From: Encephalitozoon hellem ATCC 50504
Taxonomy: Eukaryota; Microsporidia; Unikaryonidae
Assembly: GCF_000277815.2 (NCBI RefSeq)
Contig: NC_018470.1
Coordinates: 1 to 64,000, forward strand
Length of the DNA stretch: 64,000 nucleotides
Reading direction: 5' to 3'
The notes beneath the pieces were generated by a model that saw only the letters and a program-made list of their open reading frames with translations, had not been told where the DNA came from and ran no database searches. A program made the translations under genes and the position numbers. Within the stretch, counting starts at the first letter, position 1, and every line of letters starts with the position of its first letter. Of this stretch, positions 17,564-27,582 are shown one piece after another.

Positions 17564-19852
17564 ATGAAAACAAAAGTGTTCACAACATTGACCGAACGCC
17601 AACTGCTTGAAGAAATGAACGAGTCTCTTACAAAATCTCCTGTATCAACTAGAAGCGCAGTAAAGGCTCTAAACAACCTATTTTACATGTTGAGCACAAG
17701 AAGATTGTCTGAAGCAACAATTAGAAGCGTCTATGTTGCGCTTTTAAAGGGATTCCAGTCGAAGGACCTCTACTTGAAGCTCTGTATATACTCTGCCATT
17801 GAGAAAATGTCTAAACTTACTGATGAAGGCTTGGTTGGAATCAACATACTAATGAATGATTTAAATGGAAAGATCCCTGAAAATACTAAGGCAATGACTT
17901 TGAGAACCTTATTTTCTATTGTACCCTACGAAATGGTTTATGATTTTAGAAAGTATATAAACCAGGCTTTTGTGTCAACTTCAATGGCCAGAAGAGACAT
18001 GTCTGTTGTTGTGGTTTACAGATTGCTTTGTAGCAATTTTGTGCAGGTAAAGAAATGGCTTGAGGGGATTGATCTTACTGGAAATCCTTTGATGGATTAC
18101 CATATTGCTAGGTTTCTAGCTCAGTCAAAGAGGCTTCAGCTGAGCTCTATTGAGAATCTCAGGGGGCCTGCAGGGATAGTAGGAATCAGGATGGCAGCAG
18201 ATATGCTAAGAGAAAATAGCGAGGCACTTGTTATTTTTAGAAAGTTTCTTAACTCGAAATTTTGCGACGAGGTTGTGTTCATGGAAGCTGCAAAGGTGGT
18301 ATCTGGGCTTAGTGAGGAGTATGGATCGCAATTTGTCGACCAAACGATCCAGTCCTTACGAATATTTCTTAGATCTACCAACATGATTCTACAGTTTACT
18401 GCCATGAGGATTATCTCGCAGCTTGCACAAAAATATCCTCAGAAAGTTTCTGTTGCTAATAAGGAAATCGAGGATCTCGTATCATCTGAAAACAAATCTA
18501 TTTCGATGTTTGCAATTACTTCTCTGCTTAAAACAGGAACGGAGGAGACAATTGACAGGCTTGTGAACTTGATTCCGAGTATGGTTCACGATATGAGCGA
18601 CGGATTCAAAAAGATTGCAATTGAGACGCTAGAGTCACTGAGTGGCCTTTTTGAGTCGAAAAAAGCATTATACATCGACTTTCTGGGAACATCACTGCTT
18701 CAAAAAGGAGAACTCGAATTCAAGAAATACATAATTGATGTTATCTCAAGAGCTACAAGAGATGATGATGCAAGAGAAAAAATCCTTGATATTCTTTGCG
18801 CCTATATTGAAGACTCCCAATACTATCAGATAACGCTAGACATCCTAGGGATATTCGGTAGGGAGATTCCTAGATCAAGAACACCTGGAAAGTATGTTGT
18901 TCATGTATTGAATAGACTTGTTTTAGAAAATAACCATGTAAGAGCAGGGGCACTGCAATGCCTATACAATATCTCTTCCATTGTTTCGCCGTCAACAGTT
19001 GAGAATGCAATGAGAAGATGCCTCAATGACCAGGACGAGTCAATTAGAGAAACAGCAGCCTTTCTGTTGAGAAATATGAGGTTGGCAAGGGCATACGAGC
19101 CCTTTAGCCTCGATGAGCTTGGAGATCTCAAGGCCCGTGTGCTTCAGCATATAGGAAAGCCTTGTGAGGGCAAAGAGATCGAAAAGGACCCCTTGATAAA
19201 GAACTGTAGAGAATTGGTTCTTACTGAGGCTAATACAGACGTACAGATAAAGGTTGTTAAAAGAATTTATGAGGATAAGCTGGTGCTTCAGTTTTCATTG
19301 AAGAACAATCTTGAGGGAATTCAGATATGTGATGGGATATTAAATCTTGCCAGCTCTGATTGTGAGAAGAGAAGCCTGAGTATAAAGATCGACCAGATAG
19401 ATCCGTTGGGTTCTATTTCCGTTGAAAGGGAATGGAATTTAAAAGAAGGATGCGTGATTAATGGTGCATTTGATTACACCATCTGCGTTGAGGGAGATAT
19501 GTCTGATACTGAGACGGATTCCATTTCTCTTTATCCCTTCCAGATAACTACTCTGGATTTTGTAAGACCCGTTAGGATAAAGAAAGTCCCAGGAAAAAAG
19601 AACGAGATCACGTTCAACCTCCAAGGAGACATTTACGCTGCAGGAAAGAAAGTTTTGGATCTTTTGAACATGAAGATAATAAGCCAGGAGACAGAGAACA
19701 ACACAATGACAATTTTGTCACATGGGGAGTATTATGAAACACCGATTGCCATACATGTAAATCTGGCTTATAATGTAGCCTGTAAGTGCATTATTGAAGT
19801 ATATTGCGATAATGAGCACATGGCACAGAAGATTACCAAACTATTCGATTGA
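17564..19852 (+). CDS. SEC21: Coatomer subunit gamma (Sec21)
   Basis: The product has 762 residues. The N-terminal two thirds are a HEAT/adaptin-like solenoid (LTERQLLEEMNESLTKSPVS onward, with AVKALNNLFYMLS), and from about residue 555 a beta-rich appendage follows with ICDGILNLASSDCEKRSLSI. This is the gamma-COP plan, shorter than yeast Sec21 (935 residues). It coats COPI vesicles for Golgi-to-ER retrieval. A long frame starts at TTG 17558; ATG 17564 is used, with CCC at 17547-17549. Confidence 0.92.
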   Translation: MKTKVFTTLTERQLLEEMNESLTKSPVSTRSAVKALNNLFYMLSTRRLSEATIRSVYVALLKGFQSKDLYLKLCIYSAIEKMSKLTDEGLVGINILMNDLNGKIPENTKAMTLRTLFSIVPYEMVYDFRKYINQAFVSTSMARRDMSVVVVYRLLCSNFVQVKKWLEGIDLTGNPLMDYHIARFLAQSKRLQLSSIENLRGPAGIVGIRMAADMLRENSEALVIFRKFLNSKFCDEVVFMEAAKVVSGLSEEYGSQFVDQTIQSLRIFLRSTNMILQFTAMRIISQLAQKYPQKVSVANKEIEDLVSSENKSISMFAITSLLKTGTEETIDRLVNLIPSMVHDMSDGFKKIAIETLESLSGLFESKKALYIDFLGTSLLQKGELEFKKYIIDVISRATRDDDAREKILDILCAYIEDSQYYQITLDILGIFGREIPRSRTPGKYVVHVLNRLVLENNHVRAGALQCLYNISSIVSPSTVENAMRRCLNDQDESIRETAAFLLRNMRLARAYEPFSLDELGDLKARVLQHIGKPCEGKEIEKDPLIKNCRELVLTEANTDVQIKVVKRIYEDKLVLQFSLKNNLEGIQICDGILNLASSDCEKRSLSIKIDQIDPLGSISVEREWNLKEGCVINGAFDYTICVEGDMSDTETDSISLYPFQITTLDFVRPVRIKKVPGKKNEITFNLQGDIYAAGKKVLDLLNMKIISQETENNTMTILSHGEYYETPIAIHVNLAYNVACKCIIEVYCDNEHMAQKITKLFD

Positions 19853-19974
19853 TTAAATGCCGTCTTGTTGCATCTAACCCAAAACTTTCTCGGCTTAGGT
19901 GGTGTCGCCCCTTAACCCCGGGCTTTCAGGTATCAACACCGAAAATATATAAATTATCGTATGGGAATAAAGAT
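19853..19974. other. Short intergenic stretch with clustered CCC/GGG runs, no gene seen
   Basis: This 122-bp gap lies between two convergent genes yet is GC-richer than most gaps here, with GTCGCCCC, AACCCC and CGGGC in a row (about 19900-19930). It has no tRNA T-loop or coding frame. A small RNA is possible but unsupported. Confidence 0.3.
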
Positions 19975-21495
19975 TTAATGGTCTAAAATTGGAAGATGAC
20001 CATATAGGATGCTGTCGTCAAGCACAGACCCATCAGGAATGCATATCTTACTTTTCTCATCCGCCAGTATGATAACGGTTCCCTTAAGAACAACATTCTT
20101 GCCGAATATAACGTTGCCACTTACTGTTAGGATGTCCAACTCAAGAATATCTGGAATCCCTTTGAAACATTTCTCATAGTTTTCTATTTTTGAGAAATTC
20201 TTTCCAATAAGTCTGATTGCCGGACACGTCTTCGGGACTCTTGATGGATGAAGCTGAAGCGTCCCATTCTTCTCAACAAATAGGTTGCTTTCAACAAGAA
20301 ATAGATCAGAGCAGGTCTTCACAGGTAAGAATCTAGATCGCGGAACAACGACACCACAAGAGTTGGGGAAGTATTTGATTGCAGACCCTATAGCTGTCTC
20401 CAACTGAATAACCGTTTCATCTCCTAATGTCTTCTTGTTCTCGATAATATCCAAATCAAAAAAGCCTTTTTCTAGCTTTTTCTTCATATCCTTTAAATTT
20501 ATCCAAATATTGTTCGTATTGAATATTGTGAATTTCTTGAAGCTTGTAAACTCCGATTTCTTGCTTGATGGGACCTGGGCTATTTCAAGAAGTCTCAATG
20601 CCCCCTTATATTCTATAAGGGTTCCTCCTTTGACATCTGCACGTGTCTTATCAGTCACCTCCATAAGAAATCCCAGATCATTGGTAGCAAAATACTCCAG
20701 AAGCTTCAGGTCTACTGTGGAAGCCAGGTTGTCAATGTTAGACACGAAAAGGTATTCATACCCATCATTCAGAAGCTCCTCTAGCATCCCACTATTCTTT
20801 AATGAGTAAAACAAATCTCCATGCCCTGGTGGATACATTCCCTTATCTCCGTATTCAGATGAGACAGGGAGTAATGTTTCCGACGAGATTCTTGGAAACT
20901 TGCTTTGGGAAAACTTCCTGATTCCATCATATCTAAATATGATCTTGTCTGTCATCCCTTCGGTATTGAACGAGTTCATCAGTATCAACGGAACATCTAT
21001 GTCGTACTTTGAATTCAAGTATCTGACTTGCTTAACAATCAGATCTATGAAATTCTTACCATCTTTAACAGATATGGCACTCTTTGGCCCTACACATCCC
21101 ATCGTTGTTCCAAGCCCGCCATTAAGTTTTAGTATGGCTAGCTTCTTCAACAGTTCTTTGGATTTTTCTGTTGGCCCTGGTATTTCATCGTATTGAATAA
21201 TCCTATCTTTTGGCGACCTAATTGTTTCCCATACTATCTTCTCATTTCTTGTTCTGAGATATCTTTCAAATAATCTGTGGAATTCATCTAAGTCCCCAGG
21301 ATTTGGATGATTCTTCTTCATCTTTTCTAATGTTTCTTTCATTTCCTTCAAAAGCTTGCAGGTGCACTTGTCGTCGAACTCATCTAAGAATCTATGGACA
21401 TCTTTGTCCTCATCACCGGAGAGTGTGGCCTCTTTGTTCTTATTATCTTGCATACGGCCTTTCTTCTTCACTTTATTTATAGTAAGTAGATTCAT
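19975..21495 (-). CDS. UGP1: UTP-glucose-1-phosphate uridylyltransferase
   Basis: The product has 506 residues and matches eukaryotic UGPase in length and motifs: the nucleotide loop KLNGGLGTTMGCVGPKS near residues 130-146, the LMNSFNT element, FVSNIDNLAS, and PVKTCSDLFLV before a C-terminal left-handed beta-helix (NVIFGKNVVLKGTV). It makes UDP-glucose, the precursor for trehalose, glycans and, through other steps, wall polymers. The first 90 residues include a K/E-rich extension. A second ATG lies 14 codons in. It works with the PGM2-like mutase encoded at 29872. Confidence 0.95.
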   Translation of the reverse strand: MNLLTINKVKKKGRMQDNKNKEATLSGDEDKDVHRFLDEFDDKCTCKLLKEMKETLEKMKKNHPNPGDLDEFHRLFERYLRTRNEKIVWETIRSPKDRIIQYDEIPGPTEKSKELLKKLAILKLNGGLGTTMGCVGPKSAISVKDGKNFIDLIVKQVRYLNSKYDIDVPLILMNSFNTEGMTDKIIFRYDGIRKFSQSKFPRISSETLLPVSSEYGDKGMYPPGHGDLFYSLKNSGMLEELLNDGYEYLFVSNIDNLASTVDLKLLEYFATNDLGFLMEVTDKTRADVKGGTLIEYKGALRLLEIAQVPSSKKSEFTSFKKFTIFNTNNIWINLKDMKKKLEKGFFDLDIIENKKTLGDETVIQLETAIGSAIKYFPNSCGVVVPRSRFLPVKTCSDLFLVESNLFVEKNGTLQLHPSRVPKTCPAIRLIGKNFSKIENYEKCFKGIPDILELDILTVSGNVIFGKNVVLKGTVIILADEKSKICIPDGSVLDDSILYGHLPILDH

Positions 21496-21715
21496 TTCAA
21501 TTTGTCATTTCTGTATCTACCATTGGCTGAGAATATTATGTGTTCCAATTATTTTAGAGCTATCAATAATGTGTCAACACTATAGAGGTGGTTGGACCCA
21601 AGGCAGTTGACAAGTATGTTCTAGTTATATCAACAAAACTTGAGGGAAAGTAAACATACCCAATTAAAAAGTTTTTTTTTCATGAAAGACAATGAAAATT
21701 TCTTTATTGGTATAA
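21496..21715. other. 220-bp spacer upstream of UGP1, no gene recognised
   Basis: AT-rich sequence between the UGP1 start and the RPB1 stop. It has a T9-10 run near 21671-21680 and an AATTTC/TTATTGG region near the RPB1 end. Only very short frames of 10-13 codons are present. No tRNA or snRNA motif (such as ACAGAGA) is visible. Confidence 0.4.
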
Positions 21716-24700
21716 TTAGAAATGGCCATCATTTCTTCTTTTTTTGTCACCATCTTGCTCCTTACTTTTGCTTTTGTTTGAGAAGTTAGGAGTTAGTATT
21801 GAATATGAAGGGCTAGTAGGTGAGTATGAAGGGCTAGTGGGCGAGTACGATGGACTAGTAGGTGAGTACGATGGACTAGTAGGTGAGTATGAAGGGCTAG
21901 TAGGTGAGTATGAAGGGCTAGTGGGCGAGTACGATGGACTAGTAGGTGAGTATGAAGGGCTAGTGGGCGAGTACGATGGACTAGTGGGCGATAACCTTCC
22001 ACTTAAATCTCTAGGATATGCCATTTCAAGGTGTGTAGGACTCCAATTACCACTGTTGATTGATAAAGAATCAGATGAAGGTGTACTAATCATCGGAGTA
22101 ACAGGATCATTGGGCTTGAATACAGGATTTGATAGTGGAATAGCTTTATCCAGCTTCTTTACATCCAACATAATTTCAACATTTCCAGTCCCCATAGGTG
22201 CTAACTGCCCCATCATAATATTCTCAGTTATTCCTCTACATAAATTCTTCTCTGATACCAGTGCAGCATCTAGGAGTATCTCTACAGTTTCTTCAAAAGA
22301 ACTTCTTTTTAGCGCACCAGCCCCAGCCTTGTTGACACCATGCCTGGTTATACCACACAGATACCCCCTCATTGTCATTACATCAGCAAGCAAACTCATG
22401 TGCCTATAATTGACATATGACCCGTTTCCATCTATCACTATTGCCAGTTCCCTTAAAATAGATTCCCTTGCAGCTTCAATTCCTAAGGTTTCAGCAATCT
22501 CAATAAGATCGTTAGAAACAGTAAGTCTACTGTTCACCGCAGGATTTCCTAGAACCTGCGGAAGACAAATCCCGTCCGTTTGGAGATACCACTCCCTTCT
22601 GTCCTTGTCCTCACTTATATAAACCTTTTTGACATTCTTATATCCTCCAAGCTGAAGTTTTAGTAGTGTGTTCAATACAGTCGTGTAGAAATTTAAGGAC
22701 TCATCATCCGACTTTGTAATTCGAACTCTTATCACCAAATCAACCGCATTTTCATCACTACAAATCACATGGGCTCCATTCCCCAGCTCTTTCTTGATAG
22801 ATGCTGCAACATATTCCATATTGGTTCCTCTGCCAATAAGTTTGGCTCTATCAACGATAAGCCTAATCAAAAATGGAGATAAACATGAAAAGTCAACATC
22901 GTCATCGGGAAATTCAAAATAAGTCTCCACGAAGTCCTTGTCCTCGTCAATCTCGGTGCCTGTTATTTCAGGATCGTAGTATATTTCCGAGGAAAGACAT
23001 AAATCCTTCACACACAAACATTCTATCTCGTTCTGAATTGCCTTTGCAGACTCAATTGTTTTACAGTGATCCTTATCAAGATATATCTTCATGGATGGCG
23101 TCTTCAGGTTCTTTGTTACATTGAAAATTTCTTTAAGTCTAGGAACACCCATAGTCACTGTGGAGGAAACCCCAGCCAGGTGAAATGTGTTCAACGTCAT
23201 CTGTGTCGCAGGTTCTCCAACAGACTGTGCAGCCAATGTTCCCACCATTTCGTTTGGTGTTATCCTAGCTTTCAGGATCTTTGCTTTTGTCATCTCCACA
23301 ACCCAGTTGAATGCCTCGGTATTCAGTTTATGCTCAAGAAGGACTCTTTTTACATTCAAATTTGTTCTTATAAGTACATTCAGGATTTTGTTAGATGTCA
23401 TAAGATTCCTATGAGCCTCAAGTATATAGTAAGGAGAGACGTCTCCAACAGAAAGATGAAAAGCTCTCTTTGCTGTTGCTAAGAGACGAGTAAAGTTGCA
23501 GGGGCTCATTACGGCGCTCTTGTAAACTTCCTTGACCTGATAGTCTCGCTCTATGTCTATTTCTCCCGGCGAAATTGGTGGAGGTCCTTCAAATATCTCT
23601 CCAACTAACCATTCATATTCTTGATCCAAAAGCTTCTGTAAGTCGACATCTGAAGAAAGCATTCCATAGACTTCCTCAGAAACTTGGCCTTGGGTAATCG
23701 CCAACTTCCCGTCCCCAAACATATCAATACAATATCTTTTTGCGAAGTTCTTTACATCGACCTTCTGAGATTCCAGAAAAGTAGCATCAAACCCGTCCTC
23801 ACCATACTTTACCTGATACACCAGCCCATTTCCACTTCTAACACTTTCATCCTGCCTCACAATAGCATCCTCAAGCGCCTTCACCAACCTCCTCTGGATA
23901 TAGCCCGTTTCTGCTGTCTTGATTGCTGTGTCAATCAGTCCTTCTCTTCCTCCCATCGCATGGAAGAAAAACTCCTCAGGATCTAGCCCGGTTAAATAGC
24001 TGTTTTCAACAAACCCTCGGCTCCTCCCAGTGTAATCATCCTTTACAAAGTGAGGGAGTGTTCTGTGGGAGAAGCCAAATGGAATTCGCTTTCCTTCAAC
24101 ATTCTGCTGCCCTACACAAGCAGTCACCTGCGAGATATTGATAAAAGACCCCTTGGACCCTGCAAGAACCATCGTCTTCATATTGTTATTTCCACTTAAG
24201 CTCCTCTGCGCACTTGTTCCACTTACATCTCTTGCTCTATTTAGTACTAGGTTTAAATGGCTTTCAAAGCTTTCTTTCATAGTCATTCCAGGAAGCCTCT
24301 CAAGACGATTTTGGCGTGCATTTTCAATTATAACTGAGACCTCCTCCTTTGCTTTTCGAATCGCCTCCTCGACCATCTTTACTGTTTTGGCATCTGCAAT
24401 CGTATCTCCAATTCCTATAGAAAACGTATGGATTCCAGTCATGAAAACGTTTATCATCCTCTGTACACCATTAAAAAACTGCGCAGCTCTTTTGGGCCCA
24501 AAATCATTGAAGATTATATGAACAAGTCCACCTTGTGTTGCTCCTGCTGCCTTTTTGTCAATCACTCCAGAATGAATATACCCGTCTTGTATAATGACCT
24601 TAGTGTCATTAATATTTTCACTATCTTCATCGTTATGCTCAGAGGAAAATCCAGTATAGTTCATATTTGGAAGAACAAAGCTCAGAATTTGTTTTCCTGT

Positions 24701-26389
24701 CCAAAGCCTCATAGGCTTTGCTATTGCAGGTCTTTTCAGCACCTTCATGATGTCATAGTCTTTTGTTCTTCTGAACCCTATATAGCCCGTGCTTCCTGGC
24801 GGTGTATCGCAGAATTCTATGTTCACTGCATACAATAACAGCATAACTTCTCTTTCATTCAAAAAGGTGTCTCTCAAAGTAAACAGCCGTAGGCCTGTAA
24901 GTGTATCTTGCACAATACCCATAACAGGTTTGTTCGACTGGGGTGAGATAATCTGCTTCGATACAAGTGCCAGCTCCTCAAGCTCGGCCTTGGATGTATA
25001 GCTTTGGGGCATGTGGAGATTCATTTCGTCTCCATCAAAGTCTGCATTGTAGGGTGATGTAACACTAAGATTCAACCTAAAGGTCTTATCGTCCATCACC
25101 CTAGCATAATGTGCCATCATTGACATCTTGTGAAGCGAGGGCTGCCTGTTAAACAGAACAACATCTCCTGTCTGCATGTGCCTTTCTACAACATATCCCT
25201 CCTCCAGCTTTATATCACTTTTGTTGAAATTCAGATCTATCTTCTGTCCATCAGACCTAAGGACATAGTTGGCACCAGGATGCTCATTAGGTCCTGTCCT
25301 TACAAGCTTTTCGAGCCTGTCTATGTTGAACGAAGTAACCTTCTCTGGGAATGTGTGAATCTTTGCAACCTCAAGAGGAACACCAACCTCTTCAAGTGAT
25401 AGATTCGGATCTGGTGTTATTACAGTTCTTGCGCTAAAATCAACTCTCTTACCCATGAGATTTCCTCTAATTCTTCCTTCCTTTCCTTTTAACCTGGCAG
25501 ACAATGACTTTAGTGGCCTTCCGCTCTTCTGCAGCGCTTGCGGCTGCCCTCCAATGTCATTGTCTATCAGCGTTGCAACGTGGAACTGTAGCAGCTGCTC
25601 ATAGTCTCGAACAATATGTCCAGGTGCTCCCTCCTGTTCGTACTTTTTCAGATACCCATTCGACTTTATGATATCAGCCAACTTATGTGTAAGGTCATCT
25701 TCTCCCCGCAACGAACCCTCCATCACAATTGAAGGGCGGACTGAAGGTGGTGGAACAAGCAGCACAGTAAGTATCATCCATTCAGGCCTACTGTACTTCA
25801 AGTCAAACCCCATATACACACAATCCTCATCGCTTATCTTCTTAAATATACTATAAACCCTTTCCCCATTCAGCATGACCTTGCCCTCGTTACTTTCTTC
25901 TCCCTTCATAAAGGCAACAAGAGTTAGACCCTCCTTTTTGACCACAGGCTGCCTGTTTCCACATCCACTTCTTTCATCACCAACGGCCTCTCCCTCACAC
26001 ACAGTCTTGCCTTTACTCATGCTCCATACACTGTTAAGCGTGGACTTCGCCCCTCTCTTCGGTATTTTGATCTTGGAGCAATAGAAGCAAACACACTCTA
26101 GGACCTTCTTAATTTTTGAAATGTATCCAACATGAAACATAGGCTTCGTAAGCTCAATATGTCCAAAATGTCCTGGGCATGAGAAGTTGTCCCCCCCACA
26201 ACTCTGGCAAAGATACATCCTGTCAGTCGTCCCCATTCTCAGATCAATAAGCCCTCCAACCTTTGGAACCCCACTTTCCATGACCTCGGGATGAACAATC
26301 AAGGCAGCACTCCCATTTCTTATTTCCTCTGGTGAAAACAGGCCGAACTGTATCGACTTGATCTGTTTCTTTACTTTCTCCTCAAACAT
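21716..26389 (-). CDS. RPB1: RNA polymerase II largest subunit RPB1
   Basis: The product has 1557 residues. It carries the N-terminal zinc clamp (CQSCGGDNFSCPGHFGHI), the Mg-binding YNADFDGDEMNLH, the bridge helix (AMGGREGLIDTAIKTAE) and a C-terminal domain with nine consecutive SPTSPSY units. A charged 25-residue tail (NKSKSKEQDGDKKRR) follows the repeats. The CTD recruits capping, splicing and termination factors. The longest frame opens on TTG at 26407; ATG 26389 begins MFEEKVKKQIKSIQFGLFSP, the canonical start, with CCCC on the coding strand at 26394-26397. Confidence 0.98.
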   Translation of the reverse strand: MFEEKVKKQIKSIQFGLFSPEEIRNGSAALIVHPEVMESGVPKVGGLIDLRMGTTDRMYLCQSCGGDNFSCPGHFGHIELTKPMFHVGYISKIKKVLECVCFYCSKIKIPKRGAKSTLNSVWSMSKGKTVCEGEAVGDERSGCGNRQPVVKKEGLTLVAFMKGEESNEGKVMLNGERVYSIFKKISDEDCVYMGFDLKYSRPEWMILTVLLVPPPSVRPSIVMEGSLRGEDDLTHKLADIIKSNGYLKKYEQEGAPGHIVRDYEQLLQFHVATLIDNDIGGQPQALQKSGRPLKSLSARLKGKEGRIRGNLMGKRVDFSARTVITPDPNLSLEEVGVPLEVAKIHTFPEKVTSFNIDRLEKLVRTGPNEHPGANYVLRSDGQKIDLNFNKSDIKLEEGYVVERHMQTGDVVLFNRQPSLHKMSMMAHYARVMDDKTFRLNLSVTSPYNADFDGDEMNLHMPQSYTSKAELEELALVSKQIISPQSNKPVMGIVQDTLTGLRLFTLRDTFLNEREVMLLLYAVNIEFCDTPPGSTGYIGFRRTKDYDIMKVLKRPAIAKPMRLWTGKQILSFVLPNMNYTGFSSEHNDEDSENINDTKVIIQDGYIHSGVIDKKAAGATQGGLVHIIFNDFGPKRAAQFFNGVQRMINVFMTGIHTFSIGIGDTIADAKTVKMVEEAIRKAKEEVSVIIENARQNRLERLPGMTMKESFESHLNLVLNRARDVSGTSAQRSLSGNNNMKTMVLAGSKGSFINISQVTACVGQQNVEGKRIPFGFSHRTLPHFVKDDYTGRSRGFVENSYLTGLDPEEFFFHAMGGREGLIDTAIKTAETGYIQRRLVKALEDAIVRQDESVRSGNGLVYQVKYGEDGFDATFLESQKVDVKNFAKRYCIDMFGDGKLAITQGQVSEEVYGMLSSDVDLQKLLDQEYEWLVGEIFEGPPPISPGEIDIERDYQVKEVYKSAVMSPCNFTRLLATAKRAFHLSVGDVSPYYILEAHRNLMTSNKILNVLIRTNLNVKRVLLEHKLNTEAFNWVVEMTKAKILKARITPNEMVGTLAAQSVGEPATQMTLNTFHLAGVSSTVTMGVPRLKEIFNVTKNLKTPSMKIYLDKDHCKTIESAKAIQNEIECLCVKDLCLSSEIYYDPEITGTEIDEDKDFVETYFEFPDDDVDFSCLSPFLIRLIVDRAKLIGRGTNMEYVAASIKKELGNGAHVICSDENAVDLVIRVRITKSDDESLNFYTTVLNTLLKLQLGGYKNVKKVYISEDKDRREWYLQTDGICLPQVLGNPAVNSRLTVSNDLIEIAETLGIEAARESILRELAIVIDGNGSYVNYRHMSLLADVMTMRGYLCGITRHGVNKAGAGALKRSSFEETVEILLDAALVSEKNLCRGITENIMMGQLAPMGTGNVEIMLDVKKLDKAIPLSNPVFKPNDPVTPMISTPSSDSLSINSGNWSPTHLEMAYPRDLSGRLSPTSPSYSPTSPSYSPTSPSYSPTSPSYSPTSPSYSPTSPSYSPTSPSYSPTSPSYSPTSPSYSILTPNFSNKSKSKEQDGDKKRRNDGHF
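21804..21992. repeat. 21-bp tandem repeats encoding the RPB1 CTD
   Basis: Nine copies of a 21-bp unit encode SPTSPSY in the RPB1 frame. Units differ only at synonymous sites and alternate between a few versions, for example GTAGGTGAGTATGAA and GTGGGCGAGTACGAT on the plus strand. Several adjacent pairs are identical over about 42 bp, which suggests recent duplication or gene conversion. Confidence 0.9.
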
Positions 26390-26611
26390 GAATGGGGTCT
26401 GATGCAATGACCTTTAAGGCTGAAATTTTTGTTGTGCAACACCCCTGGAAACACACAGGATATGAACATCCCTTCTTGCTGGGTATTTTATCTTATGGAT
26501 AACGAGTGCACATCAAGGTCCGGTATTCTCCATTCACGGAATGGGAAACAGTAAACAGTATAGCCTCCATTTCCTTTAATAGAACACATGACTAACTCTT
26601 GGTATACAAAA
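26390..26611. other. 222-bp spacer upstream of RPB1, no confident gene
   Basis: Holds the RPB1 promoter region and an AAATTTTT box near 26423. A 33-codon minus-strand frame (26589-26488) and a 30-codon plus-strand frame (from 26463) exist but have no motif and no clear upstream CCC signal. Confidence 0.4.
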
Positions 26612-27070
26612 CTACTCTTCAGATGATATCCATTCAAATTCTCTCTCGATTTTCATCAATTCCTCATCTGTAATGTTGCAGTCCACTCCAATAAATTCCG
26701 CAAGCTCTCTTGTGTTCTTATGCTTCATCTTCTCCGAAATAATCTTACAACACAGCTCAAGAAGATATGGATATTCAAGATAATTTGCACCATTGCATAT
26801 ATCCAGCAGCGTTCTGTTGTCATACTCCACGAAGAAGTTGAAGTCTGACTGCTTGAATCTTATCTCCAATGGATTGTAGTCCTCGGACAACTGAGAGGTA
26901 TCTATTTCCATGTATTTTCGGATTATTTCGAAGACAGGTGATGACACTTGAAGGGTAATGGGGTTTTCCCACACAGTCGATGTGCACACATTTTTTATCA
27001 AGATACTCTTATATGCCTGCTTTTCCTCTATCTTAAATATGCGCCCATCTGTTGTCTCTATCTCAATCAT
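26612..27070 (-). CDS. SKP1: Skp1-like SCF ubiquitin ligase adaptor
   Basis: The product is 152 residues, with an N-terminal BTB/POZ-like fold (IEIETTDGRIFKIEEKQAYKS, PITLQVSSPVFEIIRKYMEI) and the Skp1 C-terminal helices (LLDICNGANYLEYPYLLELCCK, then ELAEFIGVDCNITDEELMKIE), including an N-I-T-D-E-E segment close to the yeast/human NDFTPEEE. Skp1 links F-box proteins to cullin. The longer frame opens on TTG at 27103; ATG 27070 gives a normal start and has CCCCC on the coding strand 18-22 bases upstream. Confidence 0.9.
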   Translation of the reverse strand: MIEIETTDGRIFKIEEKQAYKSILIKNVCTSTVWENPITLQVSSPVFEIIRKYMEIDTSQLSEDYNPLEIRFKQSDFNFFVEYDNRTLLDICNGANYLEYPYLLELCCKIISEKMKHKNTRELAEFIGVDCNITDEELMKIEREFEWISSEE

Positions 27071-27203
27071 TCCCAAGTGGCGATTTCGGGGGATTAAAAA
27101 CAATGGAGGATGTTGATGCCAAAGGTAAAGAGGAAGGATGGCTATTCCACCAAGAAATGATCTCCTTATACACTCTTAATTCCATTTCTACTGATAAGGG
27201 CTT

Positions 27204-27491
27204 ATGGACGAAAGAACCAGAATAGGCATAATAGGAGACGAAGAAACACTCACAGGGTTTTTGATAGCAGGAGTAGAGAACGTTCACGACAATCCAAATC
27301 TTGTTCAAGTAACACCGGACATGGCTGAAGATGACCTAAAAAGGATTTTTTATTCACTAACAGCCAGAAAAGACCTGGCCATGATCCTTGTTTGCGACTT
27401 TGCTGCAGAAAGACTGAGTGAAGAGATAGATGCGTATGATGAGGTGGTTCCTGCTGTGTTAGTTATTGCATCGAAAAATAAATATGCCTAG
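27204..27491 (+). CDS. VMA7: V-type ATPase subunit F
   Basis: The product is 95 residues, slightly shorter than yeast Vma7 (118). IGIIGDEETLTGFLIAGV near the start is the conserved Rossmann-like core of subunit F, and the end PAVLVIASKNKYA matches the family ending PAVLEIPSKDHPY. It is part of the central rotor stalk of the vacuolar proton pump. It shares a 133-bp divergent region with SKP1. The Vma5 gene, another V1 subunit, is at 48124. Confidence 0.93.
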   Translation: MDERTRIGIIGDEETLTGFLIAGVENVHDNPNLVQVTPDMAEDDLKRIFYSLTARKDLAMILVCDFAAERLSEEIDAYDEVVPAVLVIASKNKYA

Positions 27492-27582
27492 TCTTGCACC
27501 TTCAATGCCATGCACACCACAAAAGTCATTTTAATGGGATTGCTTCCTCAAAGATAAACACAAATAGAGGAGACGATTTATT

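Noticed and set aside
19853..19974. Possible small RNA in a C-rich gap
   Set aside because: No tRNA arms, snRNA motifs or clear hairpin could be confirmed by eye.
21744..22409. 221-codon plus-strand frame rich in GLVGEY repeats
   Set aside because: It is the antisense shadow of the RPB1 CTD repeats.
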